Origin: Acidaminococcus hominis
GTDB taxonomy: Bacteria > Bacillota > Negativicutes > Acidaminococcales > Acidaminococcaceae
Direction: 5' to 3'
Assembly (NCBI RefSeq): GCF_900291475.1
Contig: NZ_OLMM01000005.1
Coordinates: forward strand, 183,390-247,389
DNA length: 64,000 nt
Below the pieces are notes generated by a model, which did no database searches, was not told where the DNA came from, and was given only the letters and a program-made list of their open reading frames with translations. Positions 17,264 to 27,372 of this stretch are shown here, one piece after another. Each line of letters begins with the position of its first letter. Position 1 is the first letter of the stretch. A program made the translations under genes and the position numbers.

Positions 17264-18649
17264 ATGAAAAGCAAAGGGAAACTCGGTTTGCTGCTGGCTC
17301 TTTGCCTGGCGCTGGGCCAAACGGCCCTGGCCGCTGAGCATTTGGCCGTGGTGGAAAAGGACGGAAAGCAGGGAGCCATTGACCCGGAGGGGAAAGTGGT
17401 CATCCCCTTGGAATTTAAGAGTGTGGAAGTAAACGATAAGGTGGAAGCACCCGTGGTTCTGGTGAAAAAGTCCGGCAAGTATGGGCTTTATGACCGAAAT
17501 GGGAAAGAATTGTTAAAGCCGGTGCTGAAAAAGGTCACCGGGGTAAACGAAGGATATTTTGGCGGCAAGGAGAAGAAAACCTGGAGCTTCTACAACCTGA
17601 ACGGGGAAAAGCAGCCCGGGGAATATGAGGAAGTGGGGCTGTACCAGGAAGGCCTGGCGCCTGTCAAGGTGGAGGACCGCTGGGGCTTTGTGGATACCCA
17701 GGGAAAACTGGTGATTCCGGCCCAGTACAAGTCCGTTAGGGGCTTCAGCGAAGGCCTGGCAGCTGCCAAACTGAACAGCAAATGGCTGTATATCCATAAG
17801 GATGGCACGCCGCTTATCGGAGCCAGCATCAAGGACCCCCGGGATTTCCACCAGGGCGTTGCCGTGGTGGATGACAACTGGCTGATGAATATTAAGGGCC
17901 AGAAATACGCCAAGCTCCGGGATTATTCCTTTGTGGGGGATTTTGCCGAAAATGGCTTGGCCGAAGTGGGCGTCCGCCGGCGCCACCGCAGCCTGCTGGA
18001 TTATGTAAGCATTGGCTGGGGCTGGGACGGCTGGGGCGTCTGGGGCTATCCTGGCTGGGGCTGGACCGGAGGCTACCACCATCGCCGGCACCACGGTTGG
18101 GGCTGGGGCGGCGGCATCGGGATTTCGCCCGGGGCCGTTATGCCCGGCAGCCTGTACCGGGGCTATGTGAACAAGCAGGGCCAGGAAGTGATTCCCACTA
18201 CCTACGATACGGTAACGCCCTTCTACGGCAGCTATGCCCTGATCCAGGACGAAGGCCACTGGGGTATGGTCAATGCCCAGGGCCGGGTGGTGATTCCCCC
18301 GGCCTACGATGCCCTGTGGCCCTTTAGCCAGGGCCTGGCAGCTTTCAGCTTCGACAAGAAGTGGGGCTTTATCAATGAGCAGAATACGGTAGTGATTTCC
18401 AACCGGTATGACCGGGTGAACTCTTTCCTGGAGGACCGGACCACGGTAATGACCCAGGAGGAAGGGGGCATTATCGATAAGCAGGGTCAATTGGCAGCCC
18501 CTCTGCGCCGGCAGTTAAAGGAACTGGGACCGTTGTACGCTGACCGGGCGGCCTTTAAGGATCCGGCCAAGGACCTGTGGGGGTATGTTAACAGGGATGC
18601 CCAGGTTGTTATCCCTGCACAGTACGATAAGGCTGGAATATTTGACTGA
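17264..18649 (+). CDS. Secreted WG-repeat protein
   Basis: 461 residues. An N-terminal signal peptide (about 1-24, hydrophobic LLLALCLALGQTALAAE) is followed by tandem WG (KWG-type) repeats. Each repeat reads like W-G-F/Y-x-D-x-x-G-K-V-V-I-P-x-x-Y-D, for example DRWGFVDTQGKLVIPAQY and HWGMVNAQGRVVIPPAYD. At least eight repeats are visible, in two blocks. A striking insert at about residues 246-290 is very rich in Trp, Gly, His and Tyr, unlike the rest. WG proteins are usually surface or periplasmic beta-repeat proteins of unknown function. A TGCTACAAT extended -10 (17219-17227) is its likely promoter. No terminator separates it from the leu leader promoter downstream. Confidence 0.85.
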   Translation: MKSKGKLGLLLALCLALGQTALAAEHLAVVEKDGKQGAIDPEGKVVIPLEFKSVEVNDKVEAPVVLVKKSGKYGLYDRNGKELLKPVLKKVTGVNEGYFGGKEKKTWSFYNLNGEKQPGEYEEVGLYQEGLAPVKVEDRWGFVDTQGKLVIPAQYKSVRGFSEGLAAAKLNSKWLYIHKDGTPLIGASIKDPRDFHQGVAVVDDNWLMNIKGQKYAKLRDYSFVGDFAENGLAEVGVRRRHRSLLDYVSIGWGWDGWGVWGYPGWGWTGGYHHRRHHGWGWGGGIGISPGAVMPGSLYRGYVNKQGQEVIPTTYDTVTPFYGSYALIQDEGHWGMVNAQGRVVIPPAYDALWPFSQGLAAFSFDKKWGFINEQNTVVISNRYDRVNSFLEDRTTVMTQEEGGIIDKQGQLAAPLRRQLKELGPLYADRAAFKDPAKDLWGYVNRDAQVVIPAQYDKAGIFD

Positions 18650-18675
18650 AATTCGTGAATACGTACAAAAAGCTG

Positions 18676-18704
18676 TTGACAGGAATTGCATACGGTGGCA
18701 TAAT
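18676..18704 (+). promoter_or_regulatory. Promoter of the leuCDB T-box leader
   Basis: TTGACA (18676-18681), 17 bases, CATAAT (18699-18704). Confidence 0.8.
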
Positions 18705-18711
18705 GTAAACC

Positions 18712-18943
18712 ATACCGCAATAATTGCTTATCGGTTATGAACGGGACTGAATAGGAAGAAGCCTTACAGAGAGCCGGCGGCAGGTGCGAGCCGGCAGGAT
18801 TCCAATATTCTCTCGCCCGGGAGCCGCAGGGATGAACCAAAGTAGTTCCTGCCGTCCACAGTGCGTTAAACTGAACGAGAACAAACATAGGGTGGTACCG
18901 CGTTCATTCGCCCCTATCCGCTTCTGGCGGATAGGGGCGTTTT
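18712..18943 (+). promoter_or_regulatory. T-box leader, probably leucine-specific
   Basis: The conserved T-box AGGGTGGTACCGCG is at 18889-18902, directly followed by a terminator hairpin (CGCCCCTATCCG with CGGATAGGGGCG, then TTTT). Upstream, Stem I features are visible: AGAGAGCCGGC and GTGCGAGCCGGC form its base and distal arms. CTC codons at about 18810-18814 are candidate specifiers for tRNA-Leu. Uncharged tRNA would stabilise the antiterminator and allow leuCDB transcription. Amino-acid identity rests on the downstream genes plus the CTC candidate, and so is inference. Confidence 0.92.
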
Positions 18944-18972
18944 GTATCTGAAAAAGGAAAGGGGAGTTACGT

Positions 18973-20238
18973 ATGGGAATGACAAGAACACAAAAAATTT
19001 TGGCGAAACACGCCGGACGGCCGGAGGTGGAAACCGGTGAGCTGCTGATCTCCCAGGTGGATCTGACGCTGGCCAACGATATTACTGGGCCTCCTGCCAT
19101 TGACGAGTTTGATAAGATTGGGCGTCCTGTTTTTGACAAGGACAAGATTGCCTTGGTGCCGGACCATTTTTCGCCGCCCAAGGACATCAAATCTGCAACC
19201 CTGTGCAAGCATATGCGGGAATTTGCCCGGAAGCATGAGATTACCCATTATTACGAAGTGGGCCGTATGGGCATTGAACACGCCCTGATTCCGGACAGCG
19301 GGCTGGTGGCGCCTGGGGAATTGATTATTGGTGCCGATTCCCATACCTGTACCTACGGGGCCCTGAACGCCTTCTCCACCGGGGTGGGCCAGACGGACCT
19401 GGGGGCAGCCATGGCCGAAGGGAAAACCTGGTTCAAGGTACCCGCCGCCATCAAAGTGGTGCTTACCGGCAAGAAACCGGCCTACGTCCAGGGCAAGGAT
19501 GTCATCCTGACCCTGATTGGCCAAATCGGAGTGGATGGGGCCCTGTACCAGTCCCTGGAATTTTTCGGGGACGGCGTGGGAGAACTGTCCATGGCGGACC
19601 GGTTCACCATCTGCAACATGGCCATTGAAGCCGGGGCCAAAAATGGTATTTTCCCGGTGGACGAAAAGACCCGGGCCTATCTGAAGGAACGGGGCGTTAC
19701 CCGGGCTTGGGAACCGGTGGAGGCCGATCCGGACGCCGTTTACGCCCGGACCATTACCATCGCCCTGGATGAACTGGTGCCGGTGGTGGCCTATCCCCAT
19801 CTGCCGGAAAACACCCACCCCGCTGCCGAAGGCAAGGACATTGCCATCGACCAGGTGGTCATCGGGTCCTGCACCAACGGCCGGTATGAAGATCTGGACC
19901 AGGCTGCAGAAGTGCTGAAGGGCCGGAAGGTCCATCCCCGGGTGCGCTGCATCATCATTCCGGCGACCCAGGAAATCTACAAGCGGGCCCTGGATAACGG
20001 CCTGTTCGACATTTTTGTGGACGCAGGAGCAGCGGTGTCCACACCGACCTGCGGACCCTGTCTGGGCGGCTATATGGGCATTTTGGCTGCCGGCGAACGG
20101 GCCGTTTCCACCACCAACCGGAACTTCAGGGGCCGGATGGGTCATGTGGACAGTGAAGTATATTTAGCCAGCCCCTATACGGCCGCTGCCAGCGCCGTAA
20201 TGGGCCGGATTACCGATCCCCGGGAGGTGTTAGCATGA
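18973..20238 (+). CDS. leuC: 3-Isopropylmalate dehydratase, large subunit
   Basis: 421 residues, the compact LeuC/HacA type. It holds the [4Fe-4S] cluster that isomerises 2- to 3-isopropylmalate in leucine synthesis. Cluster cysteines are C300 in IGSCTNGR and C360/C363 in TCGPCLGG. Substrate/cluster region motif [15 protein letters not shown] lies near residue 118. AAGGGGAG precedes the ATG. First gene of the T-box-led leuCDB operon; its end overlaps leuD by four bases (ATGA). The same fold includes homoaconitase, but the Leu-type T-box and the leuB neighbour favour leucine synthesis. No leuA is seen in the window. Confidence 0.93.
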   Translation: MGMTRTQKILAKHAGRPEVETGELLISQVDLTLANDITGPPAIDEFDKIGRPVFDKDKIALVPDHFSPPKDIKSATLCKHMREFARKHEITHYYEVGRMGIEHALIPDSGLVAPGELIIGADSHTCTYGALNAFSTGVGQTDLGAAMAEGKTWFKVPAAIKVVLTGKKPAYVQGKDVILTLIGQIGVDGALYQSLEFFGDGVGELSMADRFTICNMAIEAGAKNGIFPVDEKTRAYLKERGVTRAWEPVEADPDAVYARTITIALDELVPVVAYPHLPENTHPAAEGKDIAIDQVVIGSCTNGRYEDLDQAAEVLKGRKVHPRVRCIIIPATQEIYKRALDNGLFDIFVDAGAAVSTPTCGPCLGGYMGILAAGERAVSTTNRNFRGRMGHVDSEVYLASPYTAAASAVMGRITDPREVLA

Positions 20239-20717
20239 GTAAGGTTTGGCGTTATGGAGACCATGTGGATACGGATGTCATCATCCCTGCCCGCTATTTG
20301 AACATAGCAGATTTTAAGGAACTCAGTGAGCATGCTATGGAAGACATTGATACCACCTTTGCTTCCCAGGTTCAGCCCGGGGACATTATGGTGGCCGGCC
20401 GGAACTTTGGCTGCGGCTCTTCCCGGGAACACGCCCCCATTGTCATCAAGGAAAAGGGCATCCAGTGCATCATTGCTGAAAGCTTTGCCCGGATTTTCTA
20501 CCGGAATGCCATTAATATTGGCCTGCCGGTACTGGAAATCGGGGAAGAGGCCAAAAAGATAGAAGCGGGAGACCAGGTGACCGTGGACCTGGACAAGGGG
20601 GAAATCCACGTGCTGAACAAAAACCTGGTGATCAAAACCCATCCCCTGCCGGAATTTGTCCGGAAAATCGGGGAAGCCGGGGGCCTGATCAATTACGTAA
20701 AAGGAGGCAAAGCCTGA
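20235..20717 (+). CDS. leuD: 3-Isopropylmalate dehydratase, small subunit
   Basis: 160 residues, the swivel domain that completes the active site with LeuC. Family features are [15 protein letters not shown] at residues 7-21 and the substrate-binding loop [11 protein letters not shown] near residue 57. It overlaps leuC by four bases and its stop shares one base with the leuB start, indicating translational coupling in the operon. Confidence 0.95.
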   Translation: MSKVWRYGDHVDTDVIIPARYLNIADFKELSEHAMEDIDTTFASQVQPGDIMVAGRNFGCGSSREHAPIVIKEKGIQCIIAESFARIFYRNAINIGLPVLEIGEEAKKIEAGDQVTVDLDKGEIHVLNKNLVIKTHPLPEFVRKIGEAGGLINYVKGGKA

Positions 20718-21790
20718 TGAAGATTACCGTACTGGCCGGTGACGGCATTGGTCCAGAGATTACGGACGCAGCCCTGGTGGTGCTTAAAAAGACGGCCCAG
20801 GTCTTTGGGCTGGATATTTCCTATGACCATCAGCTTATGGGGGGCTGCGCCTATGATGCCTATGGCACGCCCCTGCCGGAGGTAACCCTCCAAAGCGCCA
20901 AGGCAGCGGATGGGGTGCTTCTGGGGGCGGTGGGCGGACCCAAGTGGGATCAGCTGCCCGACGTGACCAAACGGCCGGAAAAGGGTCTTTTGGCCATCCG
21001 GAAGGCCTTGGGCCTTTACTGCAACCTGCGGCCGGTAACGGTACGGCCCTACGTGGCCCATCTGTCCCCCTTAAAGACGGAACGGGCAGAAGGTGCGGAC
21101 CTGGTGATTGTCCGGGAGCTTACCGGCGGCATCTACTTTGGGGAGCACCAGGAAGCAGCTTTGGTGGACGGTGTGGAAACCGCCTCCGATATCGAAAAGT
21201 ACACCCGGCCGGAAATCGAGCGGATTGCCGTAAAGGCCTTTGAAGCAGCCCGGCTGCGCCGGGGCAAGGTTACCAGCGTGGACAAGGCCAATGTCTTGGG
21301 GTCTTCCCGGCTGTGGCGGAAGGTGGTTACGGAGCTCCACGACAGCCGGTACCCGGAGGTGGAGCTGAACCATTATTACGTGGACAACTGTGCCATGCAG
21401 CTGGTGCTGAACCCCAAACAATTTGACGTGATTCTCACCAACAACATTTTTGGGGACATTTTAAGCGATGAAGCGTCCACCATTGCCGGCAGCATAGGGC
21501 TCCTGCCTTCCGCCAGCCTGGGGGACGGCACAGGCCTTTACGAACCCATCCACGGCAGTGCCCCGGATCTGGCAGGCAAAGGGGTGGCCAACCCCTTGGG
21601 CACTATTTTGTCGGCGGCCCTTCTCCTGCGCTATTCCCTGGGGCAGGAAGCAGCGGCAGCTGCCATTGAACGGGCGGTGGACCAGGTGATGGAAGCCGGG
21701 TACCGGACCCCGGATTTGGCAGGCGAAGGCCTGACCGTGGTGAGTACCGGAGAAATGGGCGAACTGGTAGCCCAGGCCGTGAAAAAATAA
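20717..21790 (+). CDS. leuB: 3-Isopropylmalate dehydrogenase
   Basis: 357 residues. Oxidatively decarboxylates 3-isopropylmalate with NAD+. The N-terminal dinucleotide enzyme signature is [11 protein letters not shown]. The YFGE motif is in [14 protein letters not shown] near residue 135. The metal site is in [12 protein letters not shown] near 241 and the cofactor loop in [14 protein letters not shown] near 276. Start overlaps the leuD stop (TGATG). It ends at a bidirectional terminator shared with the convergent ilv operon. Confidence 0.95.
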   Translation: MKITVLAGDGIGPEITDAALVVLKKTAQVFGLDISYDHQLMGGCAYDAYGTPLPEVTLQSAKAADGVLLGAVGGPKWDQLPDVTKRPEKGLLAIRKALGLYCNLRPVTVRPYVAHLSPLKTERAEGADLVIVRELTGGIYFGEHQEAALVDGVETASDIEKYTRPEIERIAVKAFEAARLRRGKVTSVDKANVLGSSRLWRKVVTELHDSRYPEVELNHYYVDNCAMQLVLNPKQFDVILTNNIFGDILSDEASTIAGSIGLLPSASLGDGTGLYEPIHGSAPDLAGKGVANPLGTILSAALLLRYSLGQEAAAAAIERAVDQVMEAGYRTPDLAGEGLTVVSTGEMGELVAQAVKK

Positions 21791-21799
21791 ATAACAAAT

Positions 21800-21836
21800 A
21801 AAAAAACGACTTTCCTTTTGGAAAGTCGTTTTTTTA
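21800..21836. terminator. Bidirectional terminator between leuB and ilvN1
   Basis: AAAAAAACGACTTTCC pairs with GGAAAGTCGTTTTTTT around TTTT. The A tract on one side and T tract on the other serve both convergent operons. Confidence 0.92.
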
Positions 21837-21842
21837 TGGGTG

Positions 21843-22352
21843 TTACATTTTTTTAACGGGAACCAGGCCCCGGCCCAGGGAAATCTGGCCAGTACGGGCG
21901 ATTTCCAGTACTTCGTAGTCTTCCAGAACCTCCAGCAGGGCATCAATGTGGTCTTCCCGGCCGGTAAGCCGGAGAATCAGGGATTCCCGCTGGACGTCCA
22001 CCACCTTGGCGTGGAACAGATTGGCAATATTGGTCAGCTCTTCTCGCATGGCGGGGCTGCCGCTTTTTACCTTGATCATGGCCAGCTCATAGCTGACAAA
22101 GGGGGCGTCATCCAGGTCCACCACCTTGATGACGTCAATGAGCTTGGCCAGCTGGTTGATGGCCTGGTCCAGCTCCCACCGGTCTTCCACGGAAACCACA
22201 ATATTGATCCGGGTTACATCCGGTTCTTCCGTGTAGCCGGCGTTGATGTATTCGATGTTGATGGCCCGGCGGCTGATGAGGCCGGCCACATGGGTCAGAA
22301 CACCGGGTTTGTTGTCGGCCAAAATGGCCAGATGCTGCTTCAGCATAGTCAT
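21843..22352 (-). CDS. ilvN: Acetolactate synthase small (regulatory) subunit, copy 1
   Basis: 169 residues with an N-terminal ACT domain (LAILADNKPGVLTHVAGLISRR) and the usual C-terminal half. It binds valine for feedback control and activates the large subunit. Its start overlaps the ilvB1 stop by four bases. Last gene of the T-box-led ilvC-ilvB1-ilvN1 operon. Confidence 0.93.
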   Translation of the reverse strand: MTMLKQHLAILADNKPGVLTHVAGLISRRAINIEYINAGYTEEPDVTRINIVVSVEDRWELDQAINQLAKLIDVIKVVDLDDAPFVSYELAMIKVKSGSPAMREELTNIANLFHAKVVDVQRESLILRLTGREDHIDALLEVLEDYEVLEIARTGQISLGRGLVPVKKM

Positions 22353-24040
22353 TCTCCTCCCAATACCATTTCATCCAGCCGCTTGCCCCCAGGTACCATG
22401 GGGTACACATTTTCGTCCGGGGGAATGGTCACTTCCAGGAGCGCAGGACCACTGGTGTTGAAGAGCTGGGCCAGGGCACCGGCCAGTTCTTCTTCCCGGC
22501 TGCAGGTAAAGCTGGGCACGTCCATGGCGGCTGCTACCCGGGCCATGGAAGGGTTCCGGGTAAGGTCCGATTCTGCGCAGCGGCCGCCGTAGAACATCCG
22601 CTGCCACTGGTTTACCATACCCAGGGTGGCGTTGCGCAGCACCACGGTTTTCACCGGGATACCATACTTGTGCAGGGTGGCAAATTCCTGGCAGTTCATC
22701 AGGATGCTGCCGTCCCCGGTTACCAGCACCACCGGCTTATCCGGGGCGCCCAGCTGGGCGCCTAAAGCGGCGGGCAGGCCGTAGCCCATGGTGCCCAGGC
22801 CCCCGGAGGTGACAAAATGCCGGGGCTCTGTCAGGGGATAGAATTGGGCCGCCCACATTTGGTGCTGGCCCACATCGGTGGTGACAATGGCGTCCGGGCC
22901 GGCCTTTTGGGCCAGCTGGGTCAGCAGCACCTGGGGGGACACCCCGGCGTCACTGGAAGGACGGGTGGCAAAGGGATACTGGACCTTCAGCTCCAGCACC
23001 TGCTGGCGCCAGGGCACCCAGTGGAAGGAAGAGGGCGGGCAGGCCGCCAATTTTTCCAGCAGCAGGGGCAGGGACCAGCGCAGATCTCCGTTGACACTGA
23101 TGTCTGCGTGGACAATCTTGTTGATTTCCACCTTGTCGATGTCAAAGTGGAGAATCCTGGCGTTGGGCGCGAAATTGGCCACGGAACCGGTGACCCGGTC
23201 ATCAAACCGGGCTCCTACCGTCAGCAGCAGGTCGCAGTCCGTTACCGCCATATTGGCCGCATAGGAACCATGCATGCCCAGCATCCCCAGGTTGTATTCC
23301 CAGCCGTCGGGAATGGCGCCTTTGCCCATCAGGGTGTAGACCACTGGCAGCTCATAGGTTTCTGCCAGGGTCTGCAGGTAGGAAGCGGTGCCGGAGAGCA
23401 CCACCCCGCCGCCCAGCATCAGCACGGGCTTTTTGGCAGCGGACAGGGCCGCCACGGCGGCGTCCACTTCTTCGGCCCGGCCGGTACGGGAAGGGTTGTA
23501 GCCCCTTAGGGAAACCGTTTCCGGATAGGTAAAGTCCAGGGTGGAATCAAACACGTCCTTGGCCACATCCACCAGCACGGGCCCGGGCCGGCCGGAAGCG
23601 GCAATGTAGAAGGCTTCCTTCAGCACCCGGGGCAGGTCCTGGACCTTTTTCACCAGGTAGTTGTGCTTGGTGATGGGGGTGGTGATGCCGGAAATATCCG
23701 CTTCTTGGAAGGAATCCCGGCCAATCAGGGGAGTGGCCACCTGGCCGCTGATGATGACCAGGGGAATGGAGTCCATGTTGGCTGTAGCAATGCCAGTAAC
23801 CATATTGCAGACGCCGGGACCGGAGGTGGCAAAGCAGACCCCGGGCCGTCCGGTAACCCGGGCGTACCCATCGGCCGCATGGACGGCGCCCTGTTCATGA
23901 CCGGTGAGAATATGGGGGAATTGTTTCCGGTACAGGGCATCATACAGGCTGAGGACCGCTCCTCCTGGATACCCGAATACCACCTGCACCTGTTCTTTTT
24001 TCAAACATTCGATCACTGCTTCTGCACCGGTCATCTTCAT
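22349..24040 (-). CDS. ilvB: Acetolactate synthase large subunit, copy 1
   Basis: 563 residues. Condenses pyruvate with pyruvate or 2-ketobutyrate using thiamine diphosphate. Visible features are the catalytic glutamate in TGHEQGAVHAADGYAR, the ThDP motif starting GDGSILMNCQEF, and W479 in MVNQWQRMFYGGR. That tryptophan is the known determinant of 2-ketobutyrate preference and herbicide binding, so this copy should serve both valine/leucine and isoleucine synthesis. It is downstream of ilvC with a 25-base gap that holds AAAGGAGGACGGCAGC-type ribosome site. Confidence 0.94.
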   Translation of the reverse strand: MKMTGAEAVIECLKKEQVQVVFGYPGGAVLSLYDALYRKQFPHILTGHEQGAVHAADGYARVTGRPGVCFATSGPGVCNMVTGIATANMDSIPLVIISGQVATPLIGRDSFQEADISGITTPITKHNYLVKKVQDLPRVLKEAFYIAASGRPGPVLVDVAKDVFDSTLDFTYPETVSLRGYNPSRTGRAEEVDAAVAALSAAKKPVLMLGGGVVLSGTASYLQTLAETYELPVVYTLMGKGAIPDGWEYNLGMLGMHGSYAANMAVTDCDLLLTVGARFDDRVTGSVANFAPNARILHFDIDKVEINKIVHADISVNGDLRWSLPLLLEKLAACPPSSFHWVPWRQQVLELKVQYPFATRPSSDAGVSPQVLLTQLAQKAGPDAIVTTDVGQHQMWAAQFYPLTEPRHFVTSGGLGTMGYGLPAALGAQLGAPDKPVVLVTGDGSILMNCQEFATLHKYGIPVKTVVLRNATLGMVNQWQRMFYGGRCAESDLTRNPSMARVAAAMDVPSFTCSREEELAGALAQLFNTSGPALLEVTIPPDENVYPMVPGGKRLDEMVLGGE

Positions 24041-24065
24041 TGCTGCCGTCCTCCTTTAGATTGTC

Positions 24066-25424
<1,359 letters not shown>

Positions 25425-25430
25425 GTCCTA

Positions 25431-25459
25431 ATACTACAATGACAGCAAACAACTGTCAA
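25431..25459 (-). promoter_or_regulatory. Promoter of the ilvC T-box leader
   Basis: Read on the minus strand: TTGACA (25459-25454), 17 bases, TAGTAT (25436-25431). Confidence 0.8.
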
Positions 25460-25575
25460 CAGAAAAACGAGAAAAAAATTGCAATATAAGAATTTGATGT
25501 GTAAAAGTGTAACGCTTGTAGCGCTGTCCGGGTCTTAACCGGGGTGCCTGCGGAGCAGGCGGGGTTCCCTAGCAG

Positions 25576-26841
25576 CTATTCAGTTGTGCGTTGGCCCAGA
25601 TACCACTGGACAAACTGTTTGGCAATACGGCCATTCCGGCCGGAATGTTCCATTTCCCAGCGTACTCCCAAAACCCGAAGTTCCTGGGGAGAAAGGGTGA
25701 TGCCCTCCTTTTCCAGTTCGTGGGCAATGATGGCCAGGTATTCGGCCTGGGTGGGGGCGCCAAAGTGCAGGATCAGGCCAAAGCGGTCGGACAGGGAAAT
25801 GGATTCGTTGTCCGCATCTTCCCGGAAGACCTCTGCCTCCAGGGCATCGCTCCGGTCGGACCAGGTTTCCTTCAGCAGGTGCCGCCGGTTGCTGGTGGCG
25901 CAGAGCATCACATTGTCCGGCTGGGGTGCGGCGCCCCCGTCGATGGCTGATTTCAGGTATTTGTATTCGGTTTCATTCTCGTCAAAGGACAGGTCGTCGA
26001 AGAAGAAAATGAAGCGGTGGCTGCGGATTTTTCCGGCGGCAGTCATGGCTCCGGAAAGGAGCTGGAGCTGGTCCCGCTTGATTTGCACCAGGCGCAGGCC
26101 CTGGGCGCTGAACAAGGGAATCAGGGCCTTTACGGAGGTGGACTTGCCGGTGCCCCGGGCTCCGGTGAGGAGTACGTTGTTGCAGCCCCGGCCGGCCATA
26201 AACTGCCGGGCATTGGCCAGGAGCTTTTCCTTCTGGTCCTGGTAGCCCAAAAGGTCCTCCCAGGCATAGTGGGGGAATTGGGCAATGCCCTGGAAGGCAC
26301 CTGCTGCGTCCAGGCAGAAGGCCTCGTACTGGGCCATTTGGCCCCGGCCATAACGCTGGTACTGGCTAAGGAGAAGCTGGGCCTGCTCCCTGGGACTTGG
26401 GGCCGCCAGCAACGCTGCCCGCAGCTGGTCTTCCAGCTTGGAATTTCCCGGTTGGGCAGGCTGGTAATTGTCATAGAGCGGGTCTCTAAAAACGGCTTCC
26501 CCGGACAGGTGCAGGAAGGGCTGGAGCAGTTCCAGGTCCCGGGTCAGAGCTGCTGCCAGACCGCTGCCGGCCCGCCCCTGGGCTTCCACCGTGCGTCCGG
26601 CCAGGTTATTGCCTTCGCACAAAAGGTGGAAGAAATAGGCCTGCCACAGGTTGCCCCCAAGGCCCCAGGCTTCTGCCTGGGTAAGGACCCTTTCCCGGGC
26701 CTGGCTGAGCTGGCTTTTGCCGGGGTGTTTGGCGGCTTTGGCCAGCTTATGGATTACTGGGTCAAAAAACAAGGGACGCAATACGGATAGCTTAGAAAAA
26801 ATGGTAAAATCGATCATTTGTGAGTTATTTTCCAGGTTCAT
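25576..26841 (-). CDS. DUF815-type AAA ATPase
   Basis: 421 residues, recognised as the COG2607/DUF815 ATPase group. An N-terminal helical region of about 200 residues is followed by a P-loop NTPase. The Walker A is LLTGARGTGKST (near 248), the Walker B FIFFFDDLSFDE, and a sensor-like LCATSNRRH follows. An arginine-rich end IAKQFVQWYLGQR closes it. The family function is unknown. It starts 11 bases after the end of ilvN2, so it is the last gene of the second ilv operon. That is an unusual place for a housekeeping ATPase and would put it under T-box control. Confidence 0.85.
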   Translation of the reverse strand: MNLENNSQMIDFTIFSKLSVLRPLFFDPVIHKLAKAAKHPGKSQLSQARERVLTQAEAWGLGGNLWQAYFFHLLCEGNNLAGRTVEAQGRAGSGLAAALTRDLELLQPFLHLSGEAVFRDPLYDNYQPAQPGNSKLEDQLRAALLAAPSPREQAQLLLSQYQRYGRGQMAQYEAFCLDAAGAFQGIAQFPHYAWEDLLGYQDQKEKLLANARQFMAGRGCNNVLLTGARGTGKSTSVKALIPLFSAQGLRLVQIKRDQLQLLSGAMTAAGKIRSHRFIFFFDDLSFDENETEYKYLKSAIDGGAAPQPDNVMLCATSNRRHLLKETWSDRSDALEAEVFREDADNESISLSDRFGLILHFGAPTQAEYLAIIAHELEKEGITLSPQELRVLGVRWEMEHSGRNGRIAKQFVQWYLGQRTTE

Positions 26842-26851
26842 GTTTTCTCCT

Positions 26852-27370
26852 TCAGGCTTTTGCCAAAGCGGTTTCTTTCACCGTATGGGGACCCCGGCCC
26901 AGGGAAATCTGGCCGGTGGTGGCAATTTCCAATATGGTGTAGGCTCGGAGCAGCTGGAGCAGGGCCTTGATATGGTCCTCCCGGCCGGTAAGCCGGAAAA
27001 TCAGGGATTCCGGGTAGACGTCCACAATCTTGGCGTGGAACAAACCGGCAATATTGGTGAGCTCTTCCCGGATTTGGGCGGTGGGGCTGCTGACCTTGAT
27101 CAGGGTCAGTTCATAGCTGACCAGGGGCTGGTCGTCCAGGTTGACCACGGCAATCACGTCAATCAGCTGGGAAAGCTGGTTGATGGCCTGGTCCAGGGCA
27201 AATCGGGTGTCCACTTCCACCATCAGGTTGATTCGGCTGATTTCCGCCAGGTCCGTGTAGCCCACATTCAGGCATTCGATATTGATGTTCCGCCGGGCCA
27301 GCAGGCCGGCCACATGGGCCAGAACCCCGGGTTTGTTGTTGACCAGAAGGGCAAGATGCTGCCATTGCAT
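26852..27370 (-). CDS. ilvN: Acetolactate synthase small subunit, copy 2
   Basis: 172 residues, ACT domain at the N-terminus (LALLVNNKPGVLAHVAGLLARR). It resembles copy 1 closely through the whole length (for example RLTGREDHI and TGQISLGRG are shared) but has many substitutions, so the duplication is not recent. It sits two bases after ilvB2 and should be its partner. Confidence 0.92.
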   Translation of the reverse strand: MQWQHLALLVNNKPGVLAHVAGLLARRNINIECLNVGYTDLAEISRINLMVEVDTRFALDQAINQLSQLIDVIAVVNLDDQPLVSYELTLIKVSSPTAQIREELTNIAGLFHAKIVDVYPESLIFRLTGREDHIKALLQLLRAYTILEIATTGQISLGRGPHTVKETALAKA

Positions 27371-27372
27371 GA

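Noticed and set aside
18973-20238. LeuC-like protein as homoaconitase or as part of the aconitate system
   Set aside because: It is in a T-box-led operon with leuD and leuB, so leucine synthesis is the simpler reading.
25533-25562. Hairpin GCCTGC/GCAGGC after the DUF815 gene as a terminator
   Set aside because: It is a plausible stem but no T run follows on the minus strand, so it was not listed as a terminator.
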